From LSUCC0057 sp048549915 (GTDB lineage: Bacteria > Pseudomonadota > Gammaproteobacteria > Pseudomonadales > Porticoccaceae): a stretch of 64,000 nucleotides of DNA. A program made the translations under genes and the position numbers. Of the stretch, positions 16,427 through 24,569 are shown in pieces. Each line of letters begins with the position of its first letter. The stretch's first letter is position 1. The notes beneath the pieces were generated by a model that was not told where the DNA came from, did not search any database, and worked only from the letters and a program-made list of their open reading frames with translations. The stretch covers positions 1 through 64,000 of the forward strand of contig JBLYYE010000044.1 of the NCBI GenBank assembly GCA_048549915.1, given 5' to 3'.

Positions 16427-17300
16427 GTGCAGTCAGTTCTGCAGTGAAGGCAATGGAATCGACGGTAAAATCGTGCTGACTTGTCGCAGCCTCGGTTGCT
16501 GCAACCAGAAATTGGCGGTCGCCGACCGTCGCAACCGTACCTAGGGCGCGCCCCTCACTGTCGCGCAGCTCACTGCCAGGAACTAGCAGTGCAGGCAGTG
16601 GAGTATCAGTCACGCCGCGCGCCAAACGGCGTTTAACCGCGCCGCGATAGTGCGCTCTGGCGACAATCTCTTGGCCGGTGTAGCAGCCTTTTTTAAAGCT
16701 AATAAAGTTGCGGTGGTCAAAATTGAGCATCTGTGGAATGAACAAATCGGTAGTTGCATCACTCACTTCGGCGATGCCCGCGGCAATTAACTGATTATTT
16801 AGCCAGTTAGCGTCAGCTTCTTCATTGCAAGGTGGGCTGAGCTCACAGTGCTGGCCGCCGGGTAGAGTGAGTGCGGTGATATCGCTGCCTAGCGGCTGTG
16901 CAATAATACCCTCTGGCAGTGTCTCTGGCGGGTTTCCAAACAGCAGCTGTTGCTGCCACTGTGTAGAGACGTCGGAGATCTCTACTTTAAAAAACACGGC
17001 GTATTTTTTCAGGCTGGCGATGGCCAGCTCAACCAGCTCGGGCGCCGTGATTAAAATCAAATCACGCATCTGCTCACTGCCGTGATAAAAGGCACTGAAA
17101 TCAAAGATCATGCGCCCCTTGGGGGTGCATTGTGCGCCACTGATCACACTGCCGTTGGGGTCGTCGGCCAAGGTAATAACATCACAGGTGACTTGGCCTT
17201 GGAGAAACTTGGCTGCGTCACTGCCGCGCAGCTGGATAGCGCCGCGATTGCGGGCGATAAGCTGGCTGTTGCCATCAATGTTGGAGAGCATGTGGTTCAT
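16407..17300 (-). CDS. ygfZ: Folate-dependent Fe-S cluster protein YgfZ
   Basis: A 297-residue homologue of the GcvT-like tetrahydrofolate-binding protein YgfZ, which helps assembly or repair of certain Fe-S enzymes. The defining motif KKGCYTGQEIVARAHYRG is intact, including the essential Cys. The N-terminal IQLRGSDAAKFLQGQVTCDV is the GcvT-type opening. The gene is divergent from sdhE across a 129-bp spacer; this pairing is common in gammaproteobacteria. The downstream small membrane gene overlaps its end. Confidence 0.92.
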   Translation of the reverse strand: MNHMLSNIDGNSQLIARNRGAIQLRGSDAAKFLQGQVTCDVITLADDPNGSVISGAQCTPKGRMIFDFSAFYHGSEQMRDLILITAPELVELAIASLKKYAVFFKVEISDVSTQWQQQLLFGNPPETLPEGIIAQPLGSDITALTLPGGQHCELSPPCNEEADANWLNNQLIAAGIAEVSDATTDLFIPQMLNFDHRNFISFKKGCYTGQEIVARAHYRGAVKRRLARGVTDTPLPALLVPGSELRDSEGRALGTVATVGDRQFLVAATEAATSQHDFTVDSIAFTAELTALAPASE

Positions 17301-17351
17301 GGTCAGTTCCTTAAATGTATTAAGCGGCTAGGCTAGAGATTATTTTACCCA

Positions 17352-17407
17352 GTGATCAGCGCCACTAACTCACCTATAATAACGGCTTTACTGGGCTTGC
17401 GCCCAGT
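17352..17407 (+). promoter_or_regulatory. sdhE promoter candidate and 5' leader hairpin
   Basis: A perfect TATAAT -10 lies at 17375-17380, with a weak -35 (GTGATC, 17352-17357) at 17-nt spacing. Just after the likely start point, ACTGGGC-TTGC-GCCCAGT (17390-17407) forms a perfect 7-bp stem-loop in the leader, about 23 nt before the start codon. There is no T-tract, so it is not an obvious terminator. Confidence 0.4.
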
Positions 17408-17429
17408 CCCTTGAGCGAGGAGCAGTAGA

Positions 17430-17684
17430 GTGGATAAGAACCGAGTTAAATGGGCGAGCCGCCGCGGTATGTTGGAGCTGGATCTAATTCTCAGCCCATT
17501 TGTTGATGAAAACTACGATGATCTCAGCAAAGCGGACCAAGCCCGATTCTGGTCACTGCTGGAGTGTGAAGACCAAGACCTTTTTGGCTGGCTGATGAAG
17601 CGTATCGACCCCGAGGAGCCTGAACTACTGGCGATTGTTCAGCGTGTCCGCGACAGTCGGAACACACCGGGCGCACGCCACTGA
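17430..17684 (+). CDS. sdhE: Succinate dehydrogenase flavinylation factor SdhE
   Basis: An 84-residue cytosolic protein that promotes covalent FAD attachment to succinate dehydrogenase/fumarate reductase flavoproteins. The essential RGxxE motif is present as RRGMLELD near the N-terminus, and the five-helix composition (FVDENYDDLSKADQARFWSLLECEDQDLF) matches the family. GAGGAG lies upstream of the start. It precedes ygfX, the usual order, and is divergent from ygfZ. Confidence 0.93.
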   Translation: MDKNRVKWASRRGMLELDLILSPFVDENYDDLSKADQARFWSLLECEDQDLFGWLMKRIDPEEPELLAIVQRVRDSRNTPGARH

Positions 17685-17737
17685 TTACAGCCGACACTCA
17701 ACCCAGCAATCTCTGGCAGATAGGTGATTCGCGCAGC

Positions 17738-18106
17738 TTGCGCTGTTGCCGAGTTACTCTGGCGCTTCTGATTGGTGGCTCTGGTTCACTGCTCGCAGCG
17801 AGCGCAGTTATGGCTCTTGCTTGGTGGTTTTGCGCAGCCGCTATCGCAGTTTACGAGTGGCGGCGCCCGCAGCGGACTTACACATTGCAACTCACCAGCG
17901 ACGGCTGGTTTTACTCCTCGCCACCCAACTGTGAAGCTCAGCTTGTAAGCTTGAGCCCTCAACAGTGGATCTACGGGCCGTTAGTGCTACTTTCGATTCG
18001 CCTGCCCGACCAGCGTCTACCCAGCCAGTTGTGGATCTGCCGTGACGCTCTTCCCTGGGGTGAGTACCGCCTGCTGTGCCGAGCACTGATACTCGGCCAG
18101 ATTTAA
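17738..18106 (+). CDS. ygfX: YgfX-like membrane protein
   Basis: About 122 residues with two close hydrophobic helices (about 7-40) followed by a soluble beta-rich tail (YTLQLTSDGWFYSSPPNC.. SQLWICRDALPWGEYRLL). This layout and the position after sdhE match YgfX (CptA). The reading frame is open upstream to 17681 and encodes more family-like residues (LWQIGDSRSL), so the real start may be a non-ATG codon overlapping the sdhE stop. Position 17738 is a TTG and should be taken as a minimal start. Its 3' end overlaps convergent nadB by 4 nt. Confidence 0.7.
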   Translation: MRCCRVTLALLIGGSGSLLAASAVMALAWWFCAAAIAVYEWRRPQRTYTLQLTSDGWFYSSPPNCEAQLVSLSPQQWIYGPLVLLSIRLPDQRLPSQLWICRDALPWGEYRLLCRALILGQI

Positions 18107-19725
18107 CCTCGGCTGATCACAAACTCCTGGTCGGCAAAGTTCATCGGCACCAAAATGGTATCGCGGGCCAGGCTTGAAAGTTCTGGATAATCTAGCGTGT
18201 AGTGCAAACCGCGGCTCTCGCGCCGCTGCAGGGCACAGCGAATAATCAGCTCCGCTACTGTCGCCAGGTTGCGCAACTCGAGCAGATCGCGGCTCACCTT
18301 GTAGTTGCTGTAGTACTCTTGGATCTCTTTCTGGAGAAGTTTGATGCGATGTTCGGCGCGTTCTAACCGTTTATTGGTGCGGACAATGCCGACATAATCC
18401 CACATGAAACGACGCAGCTCGTCCCAGTTGTGCGATATCACCACGTCTTCATCGGAGGATGTTACCTGCGATTCATCCCACGGCTTTACAAAGTCGGGTT
18501 GGTGTATTGAGGGCATTGCCGCATTGATGGCGGCGGCTGCCGAGCGAGCGTAGACGAGGCACTCGAGCAATGAGTTACTGGCCATGCGGTTGGCACCGTG
18601 CAAGCCGGTAAACGCCGTCTCTCCGACTGCGTAGAGGTTTTGCAGATCGGTGGCGCCACTTTCGTCGACGACAACTCCGCCACAGGTATAGTGCGCGGCG
18701 GGTACCACTGGAATCGGAGTTGCAGTGATGTCGATACCGTATTCGAGACAGCTCTTGTAAACCGTAGGAAAGTGGCTGGTGATAAAATCACTGCCTTTGT
18801 GGCTGATATCGAGGTAAAGACAGTCAGCGCCGAGTCGTTTCATCTCATGATCTATGGCGCGCGCTACGATATCGCGCGGAGCGAGTTCAGCGGCGGGGTG
18901 GAAGTTGGGCATAAAGCGGCGGCCATCAGGCAGCAACAGTTTGGCACCTTCACCGCGCAACGCCTCTGTTATTAGCAGCGAATTGGCCCCTGGGTGGTAG
19001 AGGCAGGTGGGGTGAAACTGGTTAAATTCCATGTTCGCCACGCGACAGCCGCGCCGCCAAGCCATGGCAATACCATCGCCGCTGGCGCCATCAGCATTGC
19101 TGCTATAGAGGTAAGCTTTACTGGCGCCGCCGGTAGCTAAAACGACGGAGCGCGCTTGGAAGAGGGTGACGCTGCCGTCGCCGCGATCCAAAATATAAGC
19201 ACCGCTGCAGCGGATCTTGCGCGAATCGTGGTCGGCTTGGGTGACAAGATCGACGGCGCAGTGGTCTTCAAAGACATCGATATTATCAGCTGCGCGAGTG
19301 CGCTCGATCAGTGTGCCGGTAATCTCGACGCCGGTGGCGTCAGCTGTGTGCAGGATGCGGCGGTGGCTGTGGCCACCCTCTTGGGTGAGGTGGTAGTCGC
19401 CATCATCTTCGCGACGGGTAAACTCAACACCCTGATCGATCAGCCAGCGCACCGCGCTGGGCCCATTCTCAACCACAAAGCGAACAGCGGGCTCGTGGCA
19501 GAGACCGGCACCGGCGACCAAAGTATCGTCGATATGCGCTTGCAGTGAATCGCCCTGGTCAAAGACTGCGGCGATACCACCCTGGGCAAGCCATGATGAG
19601 CCGCCGATGAGTGGTCCTTTGCTGATAACAGCGACTTTGAGTGTTTTTTCGAGCTGCAGGGCTAATGCAAGACCAGCCACACCGCTGCCGACAATTAAAA
19701 CATCGTATTGTGATTGACGAGTCAT
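18103..19725 (-). CDS. nadB: L-aspartate oxidase
   Basis: A 540-residue FAD enzyme oxidising L-aspartate to iminoaspartate, the first step of de novo NAD synthesis. The Rossmann start is DVLIVGSGVAGLALAL, and SSWLAQGGIAAVFDQGD contacts flavin. The family-specific EFNQFHPTCLYHPGA and PAAHYTCGGVVVDESG segments are intact, and the C-terminal helical domain RRESRGLHYTLDYP is complete. It is encoded opposite rpoE, the arrangement known from E. coli and Pseudomonas. The spacer to rpoE is 210 bp. Confidence 0.95.
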   Translation of the reverse strand: MTRQSQYDVLIVGSGVAGLALALQLEKTLKVAVISKGPLIGGSSWLAQGGIAAVFDQGDSLQAHIDDTLVAGAGLCHEPAVRFVVENGPSAVRWLIDQGVEFTRREDDGDYHLTQEGGHSHRRILHTADATGVEITGTLIERTRAADNIDVFEDHCAVDLVTQADHDSRKIRCSGAYILDRGDGSVTLFQARSVVLATGGASKAYLYSSNADGASGDGIAMAWRRGCRVANMEFNQFHPTCLYHPGANSLLITEALRGEGAKLLLPDGRRFMPNFHPAAELAPRDIVARAIDHEMKRLGADCLYLDISHKGSDFITSHFPTVYKSCLEYGIDITATPIPVVPAAHYTCGGVVVDESGATDLQNLYAVGETAFTGLHGANRMASNSLLECLVYARSAAAAINAAMPSIHQPDFVKPWDESQVTSSDEDVVISHNWDELRRFMWDYVGIVRTNKRLERAEHRIKLLQKEIQEYYSNYKVSRDLLELRNLATVAELIIRCALQRRESRGLHYTLDYPELSSLARDTILVPMNFADQEFVISRG

Positions 19726-19809
19726 TGAGGCTCTCCGCCTGTGTTCGCAAGAGCGGCATGATAGACTATCCCAGTGAAGTTCGCTAAGTCTCTATGTTCA
19801 GTTAAGCGC

Positions 19810-19837
19810 TGAACTAATCTGTCTGTGCAGGGTCTGA
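19810..19837 (+). promoter_or_regulatory. Candidate sigma-E promoter upstream of rpoE
   Basis: TGAACTA (19810-19816), 16-nt spacer and TCTGA (19833-19837). The -10 matches the sigma-E type, and the -35 resembles GGAACTT at 5 of 7 positions. It is about 100 nt upstream of rpoE, consistent with autoregulation. Confidence 0.4.
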
Positions 19838-19935
19838 CAGCTTTCTGCCAGCTTCAACCGCAGTGCGCTGGGCCAAAAAATCGCGGTTAACTAAATAGTA
19901 GCTGTGTTTACAACGATAAAATAAGTAGTGAGTGG

Positions 19936-20541
19936 ATGGTCGACAAAAATAGTAGCGCCAAGGACAGCAGCAGTGATGCACAACTGGTTGAACGGGTGCA
20001 GCGCGGCGATAAGCGCGCTTTTGATCTTTTGGTGCTCAAGTATCAGGGCCGTGTGCAAGCCATAGTGGGCCGTTTTGTGCGCGATCGCGACGAAGTTGCT
20101 GATGTCAGCCAAGAGGCGTTTATTAAAGCCTACCGTGCACTGCCCAAATTTCGAGGCGACAGCCAATTTTATACCTGGCTCTACCGCATAGCGGTGAACT
20201 GTGCAAAAAACTACCTGGTATCGCGCAGCCGTCGCCCGCAGAGTGGCGATTTGGAGTTAGAAGATGCCGAACAACTCGGTGCCAGTGCCCATCTCACTGA
20301 ATTGGAAAATCCTGAGAATTCTTTGGCTCGAGACCAACTGGCAGCAGCTCTGCAAAGCGCTGTCGATGAGTTGCCCGAGGAACTGCGCAGTGCTGTAACG
20401 CTGCGAGAATACGATGGCTTAAGCTATGAAGAGATTGCCGAAGTTATGTCGTGCCCAATAGGGACTGTGCGTTCGCGGATTTTCCGCGCTCGCGAGGCGA
20501 TAGAGCGAGAAATAGCCCGAGTGCGCAGTGATCTTGGCTAA
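19936..20541 (+). CDS. rpoE: ECF sigma factor sigma-E (AlgU-like)
   Basis: A 201-residue group 4 sigma factor. Region 2 has LVERVQRGDKRAFDLLVLKYQGRV and the RDEVADVSQEAFIKAYRAL core helix; region 4 has ELRSAVTLREYDGLSYEEIAEVMSCPIGTVRSRIFRARE. It directs transcription of envelope-stress genes when released from RseA. It heads the classical rseA-rseB-rseC-degP/mucD series. Oddly, 158 bp separate it from rseA, whereas these genes often nearly overlap; that gap holds its own sigma-E-like promoter. Confidence 0.95.
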   Translation: MVDKNSSAKDSSSDAQLVERVQRGDKRAFDLLVLKYQGRVQAIVGRFVRDRDEVADVSQEAFIKAYRALPKFRGDSQFYTWLYRIAVNCAKNYLVSRSRRPQSGDLELEDAEQLGASAHLTELENPENSLARDQLAAALQSAVDELPEELRSAVTLREYDGLSYEEIAEVMSCPIGTVRSRIFRAREAIEREIARVRSDLG

Positions 20542-20597
20542 AAAAGTGGAGTCTTGGCCAATTTTGGCGGCGCAGCTAAAATAGTTTTGTAGGTAGT

Positions 20598-20631
20598 GGA
20601 ACTTCTTTGCGGCAGCCGAGTCATACTCGGC
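20598..20631 (+). promoter_or_regulatory. Candidate sigma-E promoter before rseA, overlapping an inverted repeat
   Basis: GGAACTT (20598-20604), an exact consensus -35, is followed by 16 nt and TCATA (20621-20625). GCCGAGT-CAT-ACTCGGC (20615-20631) is a perfect 7-bp inverted repeat covering the -10. This could give rseA-rseB-rseC a sigma-E-driven transcript separate from rpoE. Confidence 0.5.
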
Positions 20632-20699
20632 AACTGAAAGACAATGTGTTAGCCAGGGCAGTGTTTTTGGCTTGAATACGAAGACAATGAGATAACTCT

Positions 20700-21365
20700 A
20701 TGAGCGAATACCAACAGCGCGTCAACGAATCCCTCTCCGCTCTAGCAGACGGTGAAATCAGTGAGCTAGAGCTGCAGCGATTGCTGCGCGAGTTGGACGG
20801 TGATGAGGGCAGCGCTCTGCGACAACGTTGGAGTAGCTACCATCAGCAGCGCTCAATTTTGCGCGGTGAGCAGTTTGAAAGTCTCGATATCTCCTCGGCT
20901 GTTGCCGCAGCGATTGCCGACGAGCCTGAGCATGCGCGCAGTCGCTGGAGTTCTCTGGGGAGCAACCTCAGCCGCTTGGCTGTGGCAGCCTCAGTGGCGG
21001 TATTTGCCTTGGTTGGGGTTCAGCAGTTGCAAACCAGTTCTAACCAACAGCCAGCTCTAGAATTTGCCCAAGAGAGTCTGGCCACTGAAACCTACAGCGG
21101 CCCTGCACTGCAATTTCCTGCGGGCTTTCGCCCCACTCTAAACGCGCAAACGGTGAGTGCCCAAGGCTCGCTCAATTCTGCGGCTAACAACAGCGCTACA
21201 CTGCCTTCCACCGACGGGATGAGTGAGGCAGATTATCTGCACAGCCGCAACTACCTGCTCAACCTACTGCAGCGCCATCAAGCGCAGTCGGCCAGTGTGG
21301 CTAACCCCGCACTGCTCCCGGTTATGTTGCCAGCGACACTGCCAGACGGGCGACAGATTCGTTAA
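20700..21365 (+). CDS. rseA: Anti-sigma-E factor RseA (MucA)
   Basis: A 221-residue single-pass inner-membrane protein that sequesters sigma-E. The N-terminal anti-sigma domain has NESLSALADGEISELELQRLL and RQRWSSYHQQRSILRG. The membrane helix is at about 92-110 (LSRLAVAASVAVFALVGVQQL). The periplasmic tail is Ser/Asn-rich and ends with a HSRNYLLNLLQRHQAQSA helix that RseB would bind. Regulated cleavage by DegS/RseP-type proteases is the family mechanism. Confidence 0.9.
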   Translation: MSEYQQRVNESLSALADGEISELELQRLLRELDGDEGSALRQRWSSYHQQRSILRGEQFESLDISSAVAAAIADEPEHARSRWSSLGSNLSRLAVAASVAVFALVGVQQLQTSSNQQPALEFAQESLATETYSGPALQFPAGFRPTLNAQTVSAQGSLNSAANNSATLPSTDGMSEADYLHSRNYLLNLLQRHQAQSASVANPALLPVMLPATLPDGRQIR

Positions 21366-21378
21366 AGTTGTCTGAATG

Positions 21379-21406
21379 GCGAGTTTTTGCTTGAAAATTA
21401 ACTCGC
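21379..21406 (+). repeat. Inverted repeat in the rseA-rseB spacer
   Basis: GCGAGTT (21379-21385) and AACTCGC (21400-21406) are perfect complements around a 14-nt loop. It lies 14 nt after the rseA stop. No clean T-tract follows, so it may be an mRNA-stability or attenuating hairpin. Confidence 0.4.
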
Positions 21407-21485
21407 AGGCACCACGTTTTAAAAATGATTGCCATGGCGCGCCAGGCATACCTATTATTGCGTGCCTGAAAACTACGGACCTGTT

Positions 21486-22532
21486 ATGAAAAAGAGAGCT
21501 GCGCGGATTGACCTGCGTTCATTACTTGTCGCTCTAGGTATTTATTTGGCCGCCCCCCATGGTGTGGCGCAAAATTCTGAGCAAGCCGCCGAGCCGTCTG
21601 CTAACACAGACCCGCTGGTAATGTTGGCAGGCCTCACTGAGGCAGCGCGCAGCCACGCTTACCGCGGCACTATTGTACAAATACAGGGGGGTGCACCCGT
21701 CTCAATCGCTGTCGAGCACACCCTGGTGGGTGAGGGGAGCGAACTTCGCTATGTCGCACTCGACGGCGCACCCTATGGTATGCAGTTGCACTACGCCGAT
21801 CGCGACTGCCAGGTGTTCGCCGATCCGGTGGCGTCCCTAACCCAGCTGGCCACTGAACTTAATGCGCCCAATATTGAGCGTGTGCCCCTCGAAGATTACT
21901 ACCAGCTGCAATTCGCTGGGGTTCAGCGTGTAGCCGACCGCTTGGCCTACACAATTATTGCAGTGGCTCGCGACGAACTGCGCTACCCGCGAAGACTCTT
22001 TATTGACGCCAAAACAGGTATTTTATTGCGCTCTGAATATTTGACAGTCGATGGCCAGCTACTCGCCTCTAGCCAATTTGTTGCTTTTAACGACCTCTCA
22101 GAAGATACGCCGGCCGGCGAACGAGCCAGCCAGCCGCCCAGCAGCGATATTGTCCATTGTGAAAGTGCCGATCAACAACGGCTGCGCATAGCCGCTGCCG
22201 AGCAGTCGCCGTGGCGGTTGGAGTGGTGGCCGATTGGATTTGCATTGAGCGACTACCGGCGTGAGTCGGCCGGCCTTGAAAGTTTTATGTTTAGCGATGG
22301 TTTAGCCCAATTTACCTTGTTTATCGACCCTTCAAACCGGCTCGCGGTGGAATCTATCGGCGGATCGCGCGGTGCCACCAGTGCAGTCATTCGCCAGTTG
22401 CAAGGTCAGCAAAATCCACGTTTGGGCATAGCTGTCAGCGTGGTCGGCGAACTGCCGCGGGCAACCGCAGAAAAAATATTGAGCTCTGTAGTCTTTGCGC
22501 CACCTAGAGTCGGCACTGGTCAGCCAAAATGA
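21486..22532 (+). CDS. rseB: Periplasmic sigma-E regulator RseB (MucB)
   Basis: A 348-residue exported protein that binds RseA and protects it from DegS-type cleavage, sensing envelope lipids or lipopolysaccharide. I use the ATG at 21486 because it begins a signal peptide (MKKRAARIDLRSLLVALGIYLAAPHGVAQ); the frame is open further upstream to 21429. Domain 1 (LoIA-like) starts at LAGLTEAARSHAYRGTIVQIQGG, and the small C-terminal MucB domain has GRESAG-like and FSDGLAQFTLFI segments. Its stop overlaps rseC by 4 nt. Confidence 0.9.
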   Translation: MKKRAARIDLRSLLVALGIYLAAPHGVAQNSEQAAEPSANTDPLVMLAGLTEAARSHAYRGTIVQIQGGAPVSIAVEHTLVGEGSELRYVALDGAPYGMQLHYADRDCQVFADPVASLTQLATELNAPNIERVPLEDYYQLQFAGVQRVADRLAYTIIAVARDELRYPRRLFIDAKTGILLRSEYLTVDGQLLASSQFVAFNDLSEDTPAGERASQPPSSDIVHCESADQQRLRIAAAEQSPWRLEWWPIGFALSDYRRESAGLESFMFSDGLAQFTLFIDPSNRLAVESIGGSRGATSAVIRQLQGQQNPRLGIAVSVVGELPRATAEKILSSVVFAPPRVGTGQPK

Positions 22533-22987
22533 TTGTCGAAAAGGGTTGGGTTACCGCTGTCGAAGGCGATGCTCTCTGGGTTGAGACCATTCAGCGCTCA
22601 ACCTGTGATAGCTGTTCGGCAAAAAAAGGGTGTGGGCAACGTGTATTGGCTCAGCTCGCTGGCCATACCGCGCAGCTGCGTGTCAGCGTGCCGCCTGGGC
22701 AGCAGCGCATCTTCAGTTGCGGCGATGCCGTTGAAATAGGTATCGCGGAGCACGCAGTGGTAGCCACATCTGTACTGGCTTATCTGCTGCCACTGGTTGT
22801 AGCGCTGTTGTGCGGCGCGGCGGCTGAGTTGGGCTTTTCAGGGACCGTCTGGCAGACCCCTTTGGTCGTGCTGGCGGCGTTGGTTGGGTTGTTTGGTGCT
22901 GCACTAATAGTGCGAGCGCAAACGCGACGCTGGGCCGGTGATTGCCGTTTCGTACCGATCTTGCTCGGCCCTGCAGCAGAACTGTAA
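22529..22987 (+). CDS. rseC: SoxR-reducing / sigma-E system protein RseC
   Basis: A 152-residue inner-membrane protein. The N-terminal Cys cluster CDSCSAKKGCG (about 28-38) is the family hallmark. Two transmembrane helices follow at about 75-96 and 104-127. RseC-family proteins modulate sigma-E activity and, as RsxC partners, SoxR reduction. It is translationally coupled to rseB (ATGA overlap) and ends 34 nt before the protease start. Confidence 0.88.
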   Translation: MIVEKGWVTAVEGDALWVETIQRSTCDSCSAKKGCGQRVLAQLAGHTAQLRVSVPPGQQRIFSCGDAVEIGIAEHAVVATSVLAYLLPLVVALLCGAAAELGFSGTVWQTPLVVLAALVGLFGAALIVRAQTRRWAGDCRFVPILLGPAAEL

Positions 22988-23021
22988 CGGGTTTAAATCT
23001 ATCTCAGTTAAGGAGATCTTC

Positions 23022-24434
23022 GTGTTGAAATTTTCACTTCTCGCAGCGGTGCACAAGCGTTTTATGGGAACTCACGCCCTCTGTCTAGCGTTGCTTTTTG
23101 CTGCGCTGTCCGCCAATGCGGGGCTGCCTGACTTTGCCGATCTGATTGAAAAGGTCTCCCCGGCAGTAGTCAAAATTAATACCGTGCAAAAGAGCGAGCC
23201 GGCCCGTGCTAGCCGCTCACCGTTTGGCAGCGATCAGTTGCCGGAAATGTTCCGCGAGTTCTTCGAGCGAGCCCAGCCCCAGCAGCGCTCGCGCCCTGCA
23301 GTTTCGTTGGGCTCGGGGTTCGTTATTAGCAGCGACGGCTATATTCTTACTAACCACCATGTAGTCGAAGGCGCAGAAGAGATCGTCGTGCGCTTTGCCG
23401 ACCGCGATGAGTACAGTGCCACTGTGGTAGGCAGTGATAGACGATCAGATTTGGCACTGCTGAAAATTGATGCGCAAGGTTTGCCAACACTGAAATTTGC
23501 CGACTCTGAAGCGCTGCGTGTCGGTGAATGGGTGGTGGCAATTGGCTCTCCATTCGGCCTGGATTATTCCGCTACCGCCGGCATTGTCAGTGCCAAAGGC
23601 CGCAGTTTACCCACTGAGCGCGGTGAGAACTATGTGCCCTTTATTCAAACCGATGTGGCGATTAATCCCGGCAACTCGGGGGGGCCGCTGTTTAATCTCG
23701 ATGGCGAGGTAGTGGGTATAAACTCACAGATCTACTCTCGCAGCGGCGGCTCTATCGGTCTCTCTTTTTCTATCCCTGCTCAAGTGGCGCAAGAGGTGGT
23801 TGCGCAGCTAAAAGAAGACGGGACAGTTGAGCGCGGCTGGCTCGGTGTAGTCATGCAAGATATCGACAGCGATCTTGCTCAATCGCTCGGTTTAGATAAG
23901 CCGCGCGGGGCATTGATCAATGCAGTTGAGCCAGATGGACCGGCCGATCGTGGCGGTATCCAGCCCGGAGATGTTATTGTCGAATTCGCCGGAAAACCGA
24001 TTATTGAGTCAGGTGATCTGCCGCACGTAGTGGGTCTGACTGCCCCAGGTAAAGAGGTCGATGTTGAGCTCTATCGTCAGGGCAAGAAGCGCTCACTCTC
24101 TGTCGAGGTGGGCTCGCTGGACAGCGATGATCAACGCGCGGCTCGCCGCGATGGCACCGATCGTTTGGGATTGTTGGTGAACGATCTCGAACCGCGGCAG
24201 TTGCGCGCGTTGCAGTTGCGCGGAGGTGTGGTGATCGCCGAGGTGGCAGAAAACTCGCCGGCGCAGGCTGCCGGGCTGCGCCCTGGCGATATCATTGTGC
24301 GGCTCGGTTACAGCCAGTTACTCAACCTTGAAGACTACGATCTGGCCGTCGCTGAGGCGCCAGAGCAGAGCCCGGTTTATCTGGTCTTCTACCGCCAGGG
24401 GCGAGCTATCTCAAGGACCATTGTCATCGAATAA
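23022..24434 (+). CDS. Periplasmic DegP/MucD-type serine protease
   Basis: A 471-residue HtrA-family protease and chaperone. I choose the GTG at 23022: AAGGAG lies 6-7 nt upstream and a signal peptide follows (ending ALSANA). The triad is H113 (TNHHVVEG), D143 (RRSDLALLKID) and S219 (NPGNSGGPLF). Two PDZ domains follow, at about 265-355 and 370-465. Length and the lack of a long Q-loop favour MucD/DegQ over DegP proper. As the last gene of the rpoE cluster it should degrade misfolded envelope proteins. Confidence 0.93.
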   Translation: MLKFSLLAAVHKRFMGTHALCLALLFAALSANAGLPDFADLIEKVSPAVVKINTVQKSEPARASRSPFGSDQLPEMFREFFERAQPQQRSRPAVSLGSGFVISSDGYILTNHHVVEGAEEIVVRFADRDEYSATVVGSDRRSDLALLKIDAQGLPTLKFADSEALRVGEWVVAIGSPFGLDYSATAGIVSAKGRSLPTERGENYVPFIQTDVAINPGNSGGPLFNLDGEVVGINSQIYSRSGGSIGLSFSIPAQVAQEVVAQLKEDGTVERGWLGVVMQDIDSDLAQSLGLDKPRGALINAVEPDGPADRGGIQPGDVIVEFAGKPIIESGDLPHVVGLTAPGKEVDVELYRQGKKRSLSVEVGSLDSDDQRAARRDGTDRLGLLVNDLEPRQLRALQLRGGVVIAEVAENSPAQAAGLRPGDIIVRLGYSQLLNLEDYDLAVAEAPEQSPVYLVFYRQGRAISRTIVIE

Positions 24435-24465
24435 TCGATCGCGTCACATTTGTGCTGCGCCAGTG

Positions 24466-24503
24466 TGCTGACGCCGGAGCTAATGACCGCTCAGGCGTCA
24501 GCA
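24466..24503. repeat. Long intergenic hairpin between the protease gene and lepA
   Basis: TGCTGACGCC (24466-24475) pairs perfectly with GGCGTCAGCA (24494-24503). An inner GAGC/GCTC pair extends the stem past one G-A mismatch, leaving an 8-nt loop. No T-tract follows on either side. It may be a Rho-independent pause, a processing site or a REP-like unit. Confidence 0.5.
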
Positions 24504-24569
24504 AGAGTGTGCGTTAGACGGTTAAATAAGCTAGAATTCGCCACCCCATTTTTAGAGCATTAAAGCGCC

